From Candidatus Poribacteria bacterium (lineage in GTDB: Bacteria > Poribacteria > WGA-4E > WGA-3G): a stretch of DNA of 64,000 nucleotides. The position numbers and the translations under genes are program-made. The stretch covers positions 1 through 64,000 of the forward strand of contig PYJC01000173.1 of the NCBI GenBank assembly GCA_003635255.1, read 5' to 3'. The notes under the pieces were generated by a model. That model ran no database searches. It was not told where the DNA came from and saw only the letters and a program-made list of their open reading frames with translations. Of the stretch, positions 33,098-41,006 are shown one piece after another. Position 1 is the stretch's first letter, and each line of letters starts with the position of its first letter.

Positions 33098-33970
33098 CTA
33101 TGCGTCTAACGCTTGTAGGAACGCTTCAAAACTGGGAGTCTGGATTGCTGTGAGATGCAGTTCAGTCAGGCGATCGAGGTTAAAAATGGATTCAAGTGCC
33201 TGTTCCACGTGCTGTGTATCGCTGTGTGGAAAGCGAGTGCTAAGCGCAGAAAGAATATTTTTTATTGAAACTTCGCGTGCACCTTGTTCAATGCCGCGCT
33301 GTATCACGAGTTGGTAAAAAGGAGATTCTTGCATCATTTCCTCCGAAATATGTTTCTCAAAAAAGGTAGGATCATGGGCTAAGCTACCCAATGTTGATAA
33401 CGCGAACAACAATGTCCCACGCGTCTGACTGTCTACGGGTGCGGTCCGTGTCGTCTCAACGCATCTTTCCAACCATGCTTCCGTATTCATCCCAACGGGT
33501 GGTTTCATTAAGGGCGTGAAAGGTAATAACCCAACCGGGGCCGTATTCAAAACCAATTCACCCGCTAAATCCGCCAACCGAATCACCTGATACTTGTGTT
33601 GTAAACCAAGCGTATTATCTCCATAACTATAACCACCTGGATCGGTACGTCCTGCGTTTGGTGCTAAATATAGCACCATTGAATACACTGGTACCTCATA
33701 GCGTAGCATAAGGACACTTGCATACGCGAGAACGCGCAACGGCATCGGTTTATCTCTGCTATCATGGGTTTGCACCTCTATATGAAGGATCACCTCTTCG
33801 TTTTGGAAACGCACTTTAAATGTCATATCATTCTGATGTACCTTGACCGTTTGTTGCTCTGTGTCAAGTTTCGCCACGACTTCAACGTTAGACGTATTGA
33901 AGGCAAGTCTTGCGAATTCATCGGAGAATCGGTCCATCAGATGCTTTACAATCTCATCATATTGTGCCAT
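33098..33970 (-). CDS. PD-(D/E)XK nuclease-like protein, Rpn/transposase-associated type
   Basis: The start is ATG 33970 (MAQYDEIVKHLMDRF); a promoter whose -35 box covers 34001-34006 excludes the longer frame. The protein has 290 residues. The core EEVILHIEVQTHDSRDKPMP, then LRVLAYASVLMLRYEVPVYS, is the usual (D)-ExQ variant of the PD-(D/E)XK fold in Rpn-like and related families. The C terminus (IEQGAREVSIKNILSALSTRF, helical, then LFNLDRLTELHLTAIQTPS-like) is the typical tail. Such genes are multicopy in cyanobacteria and symbionts; the role (DNA cleavage in recombination) is assigned by family only. Confidence 0.78.
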   Translation of the reverse strand: MAQYDEIVKHLMDRFSDEFARLAFNTSNVEVVAKLDTEQQTVKVHQNDMTFKVRFQNEEVILHIEVQTHDSRDKPMPLRVLAYASVLMLRYEVPVYSMVLYLAPNAGRTDPGGYSYGDNTLGLQHKYQVIRLADLAGELVLNTAPVGLLPFTPLMKPPVGMNTEAWLERCVETTRTAPVDSQTRGTLLFALSTLGSLAHDPTFFEKHISEEMMQESPFYQLVIQRGIEQGAREVSIKNILSALSTRFPHSDTQHVEQALESIFNLDRLTELHLTAIQTPSFEAFLQALDA

Positions 33971-33976
33971 ATCTGT

Positions 33977-34006
33977 ATTATACCGTTGTTTATGGCAGGA
34001 TGTCAA
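33977..34006 (-). promoter_or_regulatory. Promoter abutting the nuclease-like gene
   Basis: On the minus strand, TTGACA (34006-34001), an 18-bp spacer and TATAAT (33982-33977), followed by six bases and the ATG at 33970. Transcription would start at or next to the start codon (leaderless). Confidence 0.7.
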
Positions 34007-34060
34007 TCGTTTTCTTGGAATCTTCTGTCGGTTCTATTGGAGAAGTCGCGATAACGCACG

Positions 34061-36178
34061 TTATTTTACTACTAACATTTTGCGAGTAGCCTTAAACTCG
34101 CCTGCTGAAAGCGTGTAAAAATAAACACCACTCGCCACCGTTTCACCCATTTCATTTGTCCCATCCCAATACGCTGCACGGTCTCGACTCCGATAGATAC
34201 CAGCGGGCTGATATCCTAACGTCAACGTACGAATCAAGGTGCCGTCCCCAGAATGGATGGATATAGTGACCTCTGCCGACTTCTCCAATTGATACGGTAT
34301 CCACGTCTCAGGATTGAACGGATTCGGATAGTTGGGTAAAAGGGCAGTATCTTTGGGGATTAGCACGATTAGAAGTTGTTCAAGCATCAGCATACCCCGT
34401 TGGAACGTGGAATCTGCCAAATTGACTTTATGTGCCGCACGCAACCATTGTTGCACATCGGCTGTCGTGAGCATCTCGTGCGTGTCTGCATAAACTGCTG
34501 GCGCGGCCGCTGTATCTCCGAAGGCTCCAGCGACTAATACAAGGTCTATGATATCCACGCTTCTATCACCATTAACATCCGCTACATTTTCCCCACCTCT
34601 TCCAAAATTAGTGGCGACAAGCACTAAATCTTGGATGTTAATAACACAATCCTTGTTCACATCTTTGATATTAAAGGTTTCACAACCTTCTGCGATAGCA
34701 CTATTTAATAACTGTGTGCCTTCAATCCATGCATAAGATTTGTTGCCTTCATTGTTAGATAAAATGACATCTCGTAAAGATAGTTTAGAACCTTTAATTG
34801 CGTTTACTTGAAATTTAAGAGTCGCAAGGGTTCCATAACCGTTGCTACCGATGCCAGGTAAGGAAAGCGACGCGATCTGAACTGTGCCTGAACGCTGATT
34901 CACAATAGGCTGAATGGGTACGCCTTCAGATAAATAATCAGCGTATCCAGTTTCTTGATATGCAAGCGCATCGGGATCAAATTCTATTGTTGCTTGATAA
35001 CCTGATACGTCTTTACCGTTTGTGATTTTCAGATCGAATGTCAATTCTTCGCCAGCGGTTAAAGATGACACCGAATCTGGAGAAATACTAATAGTCGGGT
35101 AAGATGTCAAATCCCATAATAAGATATTTTTATCATAATAATGACCGCTCGCGAGCGTGTTTCCATCTGGGGAAAATGCTATAGAGATCGGATTATTCTG
35201 GTAATCTGATAATGTCCATTTATATGTGCCAGTCTCTGTATCCCAAAAATGGATGCTATGGCTCGCGTTATCGCCACTTACAAATACTTTACCATCTGGG
35301 GAAAAGGCAAGAGCAAGTACCTGATTTAAATACCCACCATGAATTTTCGGTTTAGAACTTGTAAACCTGTGTTTTTTTGTTACGGCATCCCATAAACGGA
35401 TATCACGTCCACCGCTTGCTAAAATCTTACCATCTGGAGAGTACGCTACTGAAAAAACTGATCCTTGTCCACCCATTTCCCGTGTAAGTAAGGATTTTTC
35501 AGTATTTAATTCTGTGTCGTATATCCAAATACCGAGCTCGCAGGCTACCGCTAATTCTTTTCCATCTGGAGAATAACTTAATCCGTGAATCCCAGGCACT
35601 GTTGTAGATGAAGTAGCGAAAGGGGTTGATGTGGGATTTGCTTCTGTTGTATCTATAGTTATCGCTGGATCTGTAGGCAGGACATTTATAGGGCTTTCAC
35701 CTACAGGTAACGCATCTGTGGTTGATTTCCAAAAACGAATTCCTTTTAGACCTGCCCCCGCTAAAATCTTACCGTCTGGTGAGTAAATTACGTAATCTCT
35801 ATATCCCTCACTATCAAAAAGCAACAATTTGGGTTGCCCTGTTATTGCATCATATAAAACACCACCACACACAAGCGTTTCACCATCTGGTGAATATCTA
35901 ACGGATTCTCCATTAACGTCATCAATGGTTAATTTTACTGTCTTATTTTGAATATCCCACAGAACTACTTGCCTGGGCGGCTGGGTTATACTTGCTAAAG
36001 TCTTACCATCTGGAGAATAATCTAAATCTTCAAAGCGTCTATCTCTTGGTATACATAACCTGGCTATAGCGTGTTCTGGCAAACTTAATTGCGTGCAACT
36101 CTGTGCTAAAACATCTATTGAAGATGGATGAAATCCGAAAAATAGCGTACAACAAATTGAAAGACATAGTTTTTTCAT
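34061..36178 (-). CDS. Exported WD40 protein with cohesin, dockerin and FlgD-like sorting domain
   Basis: The start is ATG 36178, preceded by AGGAAAACG; it begins the signal peptide MKKLCLSICCTLFFGF. Residues ~35-360 are WD40-like repeats, each with YSPDGKTLAS/FSPDGKV. Residues ~370-490 look like a cohesin domain (LTAGEELTFDLKITNG, GYQATIEFDPDAL, TLATLKFQV). Residues ~510-560 form a type I dockerin with two Ca loops (DVNKDCVINIQDLVLVATNF, DVNGDRSVDIIDLVLVAGAF). The C terminus (LLPNYPNPFNPETWIPYQLE, ending VASGVYFYTLSAGEFKATRK) is the FlgD-Ig-like sorting domain. Secretion to the cell surface is inferred. Confidence 0.88.
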   Translation of the reverse strand: MKKLCLSICCTLFFGFHPSSIDVLAQSCTQLSLPEHAIARLCIPRDRRFEDLDYSPDGKTLASITQPPRQVVLWDIQNKTVKLTIDDVNGESVRYSPDGETLVCGGVLYDAITGQPKLLLFDSEGYRDYVIYSPDGKILAGAGLKGIRFWKSTTDALPVGESPINVLPTDPAITIDTTEANPTSTPFATSSTTVPGIHGLSYSPDGKELAVACELGIWIYDTELNTEKSLLTREMGGQGSVFSVAYSPDGKILASGGRDIRLWDAVTKKHRFTSSKPKIHGGYLNQVLALAFSPDGKVFVSGDNASHSIHFWDTETGTYKWTLSDYQNNPISIAFSPDGNTLASGHYYDKNILLWDLTSYPTISISPDSVSSLTAGEELTFDLKITNGKDVSGYQATIEFDPDALAYQETGYADYLSEGVPIQPIVNQRSGTVQIASLSLPGIGSNGYGTLATLKFQVNAIKGSKLSLRDVILSNNEGNKSYAWIEGTQLLNSAIAEGCETFNIKDVNKDCVINIQDLVLVATNFGRGGENVADVNGDRSVDIIDLVLVAGAFGDTAAAPAVYADTHEMLTTADVQQWLRAAHKVNLADSTFQRGMLMLEQLLIVLIPKDTALLPNYPNPFNPETWIPYQLEKSAEVTISIHSGDGTLIRTLTLGYQPAGIYRSRDRAAYWDGTNEMGETVASGVYFYTLSAGEFKATRKMLVVK

Positions 36179-36222
36179 ATAATCGTTTTCCTTTAATAAG
36201 CCAATTTCCTGCCTCACAAAAC

Positions 36223-36338
36223 TTATAAGTCCGTGGCGACTGAAAGATGCCCGCGCGTAGGCCCCCGCCCAATTGGATGATCCTTATCCTCAACTTCAGA
36301 ATTTGGGCTCACAGCCGCTATCGGTTCAATTGACAACC
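36223..36338 (-). pseudogene. Detached 3' end of the antitoxin-like gene
   Basis: On the minus strand the frame LSIEPIAAVSPNSEVEDKDH, then PIGRGPTRGHLSVATDL, runs from 36338 to a TAA at 36223. LSIEPIA repeats the last residues of the antitoxin-like protein at 36570-36875, from which it is separated by an inserted 235-bp element. It is therefore the displaced original C terminus of about 30 residues. Confidence 0.7.
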
Positions 36339-36573
36339 ATAGGTGTCAATTGAAAAAAAATAACCGCCTGGATCCCGAGGTCCGGTAGGTTCGGTTTCCT
36401 AACCGAACCGGACCCTAGACGCAAACCTTGTATGCCGCGATATTCTCTTTAGTCCCGTAGGGACGGCATTTGTGTAGAAATGTGCATCGATCAAAGACCC
36501 AAGCCCCAGAGGGGCGGCATTTGTAGAGATGTTGTCCCAAAATACCGTAAAACATCCCTAAATTGACACCTAT
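36339..36573. mobile_element. MITE-like insertion flanked by 22-bp direct repeats
   Basis: Inverted ends ATAGGTGTCAATT (36339-36351) and AATTGACACCTAT (36561-36573) are perfect over 13 bp. Direct repeats of 22 bp (36317-36338 and 36574-36595, one mismatch, core GCTATCGGTTCAAT) abut both ends. Inside lie a large hairpin (36379-36414; GGTTCGGTT pairs with AACCGAACC) and two palindromes, GTCCCGTAGGGAC (36452-36464) and GCCCCAGAGGGGC (36503-36515), each followed by GGCATTTGTRTAGA-like sequence. No coding capacity. Confidence 0.85.
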
Positions 36574-36875
36574 GCTATCGGTTCAATCGACAACCGACAC
36601 CCAAGTGTCCGGAGAATGGTGCTGAACGTATCGAGCCGTGGTGCGCCTTTACTGGTGAGCATGTCTGATAGTACCTGTGGCTCAATATTGATTTTCTCAG
36701 CAAATTTGGAGACTCCCCCTTGTGCTTCTACAACGGTACGGATCTCACTCAGAAAAAATGAGGTATCGCCGTCCACTTGGTACTCTTCCAATGTCACTTG
36801 AAGATAGTCAATTGCGTCATCCCTGTCAGAAAGTTGTTTCATTAGTATTTCGTGCCACGTTCTCTGTTCTGTCAT
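36570..36875 (-). CDS. Antitoxin-like HTH protein (addiction module antidote type), truncated by an insertion
   Basis: The protein has 101 residues. The segment FLSEIRTVVEAQGGVSKFAE, then KINIEPQVLSDMLTSKGAPR and LDTFSTILRTLGCRLSIEPI, is the lambda-repressor-like HTH of the HigA/HI1420-type antidote family. Here the stop codon TAG lies inside the terminal inverted repeat of the element at 36339-36573; the original frame would have run about 30 residues further (36223-36338). No RelE/HigB-like toxin gene is adjacent: the upstream neighbour is the LRR protein. It may be an orphan regulator or a remnant module. Confidence 0.75.
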   Translation of the reverse strand: MTEQRTWHEILMKQLSDRDDAIDYLQVTLEEYQVDGDTSFFLSEIRTVVEAQGGVSKFAEKINIEPQVLSDMLTSKGAPRLDTFSTILRTLGCRLSIEPIA

Positions 36876-36883
36876 TGTTGTTC

Positions 36884-39706
36884 CTACTTTATTACCAACA
36901 TTTTACGAGTAGCCTTGAAATCACCCGCTAAGATCGTGTAAAAGTAGACACCGCTTGCCACTGGTTCACCCATTTCATTCGTTCCATCCCAATACGCTGC
37001 ACGATCTCGACTCCGATAGATACCAGCGGGTTGATATCCTAATGCCAGCGTCCGAATCAAAATACCATCTACAGAATAGATGGACAGAGTGATCTCTGCA
37101 GATTTTTCCAGCTGATACGGTATCCACGTCTCCGGGTTAAACGGATTCGGATAGTTGGGGTACAACATCGTCTCTTTGGGAATCAATGATGCTAAGAGTT
37201 TATGCAGGTTCGCTATTCCCTGCTGGAAAGCAAGGGATCCGTCACTTTCAGCTTGTGCGTGTATTATCCACGCTTGTATCAATGTGGGAGTTAATTCGCC
37301 GCTGTCCATTGCAAAAATAGGAGGTGCCCCCGGGATAGTGGATTTGCCTATGTGCTGTGCAACAAGAACGATGTCTAAGATACTGATGATGCCATCGCCG
37401 TTTACGTCAGCTCGCGGGTCTCTTGGAACGTCAACCCCCAAACTTTGTGCTACCAGAACTAAATCCAGGATACTTACTTGTCTATCTTGATTAACATCCC
37501 ACGGGGGCCTCTCAGTTTTATCTTCTACAATAATAACAATTTCGAGAGTCCCAGAAGGGATCACCTGTCCAGTTGCTGACCCAAGTTGGACATTACTCAA
37601 TGTCAGTGTACTTTCCCCGAAAGTTTTTGCTGCAAACTTAAGGGATAATAAGGTTCCTGTGCCACTGACACCAGTTGCTAATCGCGCTCCATTAAAACCA
37701 GTAATTTTACCTACAGAGTTGTCAATTTTACCTTCCTGGAAGAAGGTACTTGCTCCATCTGATTTCAGGAAATCTCCTTCGATCACGTCAACTGCTTCAA
37801 GGATATCAGGATTGAACGTAATATCAAATTGCCATCCTGCTAAATTGGTGACAGCTTCTGCGTTAAAATGCAGGGTGAAAGTATCACCTACACGAACGCG
37901 TTTTGCTTCCGCAGAAGAGACGGACTTGGGACCAAGACTTAGGACTGTAGTATCGGTAACTGGCGGTAACACAGTATATTCTGCACTAGGAGCGAATCCG
38001 AAGTAACCGCCCCAATCCCCCCGTCCCTCATAAACAGCGACCAGCAAGATGTTTGAACCTTGTTTTAGAATTATGGGAAACTCATCTTGGAAACCATCAG
38101 AGCCCCGGTCCACTGGATTGTTGTGAACCAACTGTCCATTGAGCCAAACCTTGACAGCATCATCGCTCCCGACAAACATCGTTGTGTTTTGTTCCCTTGG
38201 AGAATCTAATTCAATACAACCGTAAGCAACATGATGATTTATATCACCAGTTCCTAGACCGGCAGCATTTACCAGGTCATTGATATTATTCAAGGGCGTA
38301 TTACTAATTTTGTAAGCAGTCCAAACACTGTTTCCGAAAGCACTGCCCTCAGTAGCACCGTCTGTGGCAACCTTTAACTCCGTTACGGCACCGCCACTAA
38401 TTTGTGCTAAAAAGTCTATTCCAGAAGCAGCAGCATTTGATCCAGATCTGCCATCTGTTGGTGCAATTATCCATAACCATGGACCCTCTATTTTCGGTCC
38501 GCCACGGAAACGTAGTATTTTGGGTAACCCCGTCAAAGGTGAGAAGTCGGATATCAAATTATCTTGAAGATATAGGTATTCCAAGTGAATTAAACCTGAT
38601 AGCGGCGACACATCCGATATTACGTTATTTTGAAGCCCCAGAGATTCTAAGTTGATCAATTCTGATAATGGAGATATGTCCGATATCCTATTATAGCCGA
38701 GAGACAAGGATTTCAAACCTGTTAAGTTCACCAACGGAGCTATATCTGATATTGTATTTCCTTCCAGATTTAATCGTGCCAACCTTTTTAACTCTGCAAG
38801 CGGAGCTATATCTGATATCGTGTTGTTTTGTAGTTCTAAATGTAGCAATCTTTTTAATCCTGTTAACGCGGAGATATCCGATATTATGTTGTGTTGAAGT
38901 GACAGGGTTTCTAAGTTCTTTAACGTTGCCAGCGCGGAGATGTCCGATATTCCGCTGTTGGGAATTATTAACGTTCTTAAAGAAGTTAAACCTTCCAGAG
39001 AAGTGATGTCCAATATCGGGTTGTCACTTATGTTTATTGATCTCAGTTTAGGTAGTGCGGTGAGCGCAGAAAGGTCTGATACTGATGTTTTCCAAGCGTC
39101 CAAGGTCTCTAAACTGGTTAATTCTACAAGTGAAGATACGTCAGATAACGGATTGTCATTAATTGCTAACCAATCTAATTTTTTGAAACCTGTGAGAGGA
39201 GATAAATCCAATATCACATTACGCGAAATATCAAGGGATCTCATATTGAACAATCCAGCAAGTGGTGATAGGTCAGTTATTGCGTTATCTTGTAAGTTCA
39301 AACTCTCTAGCCTGATCAAGTCTGCCAGAGGTGATAAATCTGATACTAAGTTGTCTCTAAGCTCTAATACCTCCAGGTTTTTGGCAAATTCAAGACCCGT
39401 CAAATGTTGAATACCAGCATTGTTTCCAGAAAGTCTTGTCAAAGTTGCCATCTCATTTTTTGTTATTGGCACCACTTCAGCCTCACCTTCTTCCGTTTCA
39501 ATGACTGCCTGAAGTGGTCCACTATCTTTACCAAGAGCTTTTTCAATAACAGCACGCAGATTGGGATCTGGAATGTCAACGGTTTGTGCTATTGTACTTG
39601 GTGGAATTAAGAGAGAAAGGATACCAAAAGTTAGGATATAGGCAATTGGCAAGTATATCTTGAAAGATTTTTTTCTAATAATATATCGCGATATGAAACA
39701 TTTCAT
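36884..39706 (-). CDS. Exported leucine-rich-repeat protein with cohesin, dockerin and FlgD-like sorting domain
   Basis: The start is ATG 39706 (MKCFISRYIIRKKSFKIYLP), with CGAGG upstream; it begins a long basic signal peptide. Residues ~60-385 contain about fifteen 22-residue LRRs of the internalin/SDS22 type (LTGLKSLSLGYNRISDISPL). A beta-rich domain (~390-535: WLWIIAPTDG, VFVGSDDAVKVWLNGQ-like) resembles PA14/NPCBM modules. Then come a cohesin-like domain (~555-680), a dockerin with two Ca loops (DVNQDRQVSILDLVLVAQSL, DVNGDGIISILDIVLVAQHI), and the NYPNPFNPETWIPYQL sorting module. The last ~90 residues are almost identical to those of the WD40 protein at 34061. Confidence 0.88.
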   Translation of the reverse strand: MKCFISRYIIRKKSFKIYLPIAYILTFGILSLLIPPSTIAQTVDIPDPNLRAVIEKALGKDSGPLQAVIETEEGEAEVVPITKNEMATLTRLSGNNAGIQHLTGLEFAKNLEVLELRDNLVSDLSPLADLIRLESLNLQDNAITDLSPLAGLFNMRSLDISRNVILDLSPLTGFKKLDWLAINDNPLSDVSSLVELTSLETLDAWKTSVSDLSALTALPKLRSINISDNPILDITSLEGLTSLRTLIIPNSGISDISALATLKNLETLSLQHNIISDISALTGLKRLLHLELQNNTISDIAPLAELKRLARLNLEGNTISDIAPLVNLTGLKSLSLGYNRISDISPLSELINLESLGLQNNVISDVSPLSGLIHLEYLYLQDNLISDFSPLTGLPKILRFRGGPKIEGPWLWIIAPTDGRSGSNAAASGIDFLAQISGGAVTELKVATDGATEGSAFGNSVWTAYKISNTPLNNINDLVNAAGLGTGDINHHVAYGCIELDSPREQNTTMFVGSDDAVKVWLNGQLVHNNPVDRGSDGFQDEFPIILKQGSNILLVAVYEGRGDWGGYFGFAPSAEYTVLPPVTDTTVLSLGPKSVSSAEAKRVRVGDTFTLHFNAEAVTNLAGWQFDITFNPDILEAVDVIEGDFLKSDGASTFFQEGKIDNSVGKITGFNGARLATGVSGTGTLLSLKFAAKTFGESTLTLSNVQLGSATGQVIPSGTLEIVIIVEDKTERPPWDVNQDRQVSILDLVLVAQSLGVDVPRDPRADVNGDGIISILDIVLVAQHIGKSTIPGAPPIFAMDSGELTPTLIQAWIIHAQAESDGSLAFQQGIANLHKLLASLIPKETMLYPNYPNPFNPETWIPYQLEKSAEITLSIYSVDGILIRTLALGYQPAGIYRSRDRAAYWDGTNEMGEPVASGVYFYTILAGDFKATRKMLVIK

Positions 39707-39738
39707 AACGTAAGCCTCGGGGGATTTCTCCTTGTAAT

Positions 39739-41004
39739 CTACATCGGATTGGACGGACTCCAACGTTTGCCATATATCAGCATAATCCGATTATGGATAA
39801 ATTCATATTTCTCAGGACAACAGGAACGGAGTCTATCGGGATAAACAAAATAGAAGCCGATACTTTCTGCCATATCCTCATCTGGATTTTCTGTATAAGC
39901 GTACTCTGTTACAAACGCTGATCGCTCTTGAGTCGTTGACCAGCCTGATTCGCTTGTTAAATCTTGCTGCCATCCGCCAAGTTTCGCCCAATCCTTTTTA
40001 AGTTGATGATCAAAAACATGCCACCATAGAAAATGTGCCTTTTCGTGGGCAATTATCTTACGCGTATCATGACGATGATAGTGATCGCGAAGAAAAATAG
40101 ATTCAGCGAACGTTATATAACCACGACTTATCATTGCAGAACTGATGCCTCTATCCTCGTCATCAATTCTATCAATTCTGCGAACTATATACTTTAATTG
40201 CGGTGTTTTATGTAACGCTTGCGGGAATTCCTCAAGCACGGACATAATCAGCATCAGATCTTCATTTGAAAAATCCGAATAACCTTTTGCTGTGTTGTTT
40301 TTGGTCCGCGGCGGTAATGCGGCATGAGAAGGGACATCTATACCATACCTTTTTTGCATTATTAATTTTATCGCGGATCTGTTTGTCCCGTTCTCTGTTA
40401 TGAATTGAACGACAGCATGAAAAAGACGTTTCTCCGGTGACGGTATTTCTTGAGATTCTTCGGTTGGAAGCGCGTCTCTACTAATAGTAACGTGTTTCGA
40501 CTTATCTTTAAATTCAATCTTGATACCGTTTTTTAACGCATCATCACTTATATTCCATGAAGAAAACTGGGGATTCAGAAGCTCTGGAGATACGGCTTCA
40601 AAGACCTTTAAAAGCGCAGCAGCGTCTTTTGTCGTCCATGTAGCATCTAAATAGATAGAATATTTTTCCTGCAACCGTAAAAGCGGATATTTATTTGATG
40701 TTTCAGGGGGCAGTGTATAACAACTCGCTTGGAGAATTATGATTAATAGAAAGAGAGCGGCAGAACTGAAGGGTAAATTAAAAGACGCGCAGCTTGAAAC
40801 GAAGTGGAAAGGGTGTTTTTGATAGGGTATTTCTGCGTATTGCTTGGGGTGTTTTTGCTTGGGGTGTTTTTGCTTGGGGTGTTTCTGCGTATTGATAGGG
40901 TGTTTCTGCGTATTTCTGCGTATTTCTTCAGATATACGGAATGGGACCGTCAACTTAACGAGCCCAGCTGACCGAACTGCAAGGAAACTTAGAAAAATTC
41001 GCAT
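39739..41004 (-). CDS. Lipoprotein-like zinc metalloprotease with an in-frame repeat array near the N terminus
   Basis: The frame starts at ATG 41004, three bases after the stop of the upstream gene. Residues ~30-63 are PKQKH repeats coded by a repeat array. Only then comes a signal-like segment with a lipobox (FLLIIILQASC). The catalytic motif is HEKAH in KIIAHEKAHFLWW, near residue 305, followed by a region with EDMAESIGFYFVYPDRLRS that could supply the third zinc ligand. A gluzincin-like peptidase anchored in the membrane is likely. Since the array sits upstream of the export signal, the natural N terminus has probably been replaced or lengthened. Confidence 0.65.
   Translation of the reverse strand: MRIFLSFLAVRSAGLVKLTVPFRISEEIRRNTQKHPINTQKHPKQKHPKQKHPKQYAEIPYQKHPFHFVSSCASFNLPFSSAALFLLIIILQASCYTLPPETSNKYPLLRLQEKYSIYLDATWTTKDAAALLKVFEAVSPELLNPQFSSWNISDDALKNGIKIEFKDKSKHVTISRDALPTEESQEIPSPEKRLFHAVVQFITENGTNRSAIKLIMQKRYGIDVPSHAALPPRTKNNTAKGYSDFSNEDLMLIMSVLEEFPQALHKTPQLKYIVRRIDRIDDEDRGISSAMISRGYITFAESIFLRDHYHRHDTRKIIAHEKAHFLWWHVFDHQLKKDWAKLGGWQQDLTSESGWSTTQERSAFVTEYAYTENPDEDMAESIGFYFVYPDRLRSCCPEKYEFIHNRIMLIYGKRWSPSNPM
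40821..40930. repeat. GCTTGGGG/TTTCTGCG repeat array inside the metalloprotease frame
   Basis: Three 15-bp units GCTTGGGGTGTTTTT (40842-40856, 40857-40871 and, with one change, 40872-40886) are flanked by 21-bp near-identical direct repeats (40821-40841 and 40894-40914; core TTTCTGCGTATT). TATTTCTGCG units continue to about 40930. The same words occur in the noncoding element at 29418-29486. Confidence 0.88.
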
Positions 41005-41006
41005 CG

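Noticed and set aside
40821..40930. Possible CRISPR array
   Set aside because: Units of 15 bp run in tandem with no spacers and lie in a coding frame.
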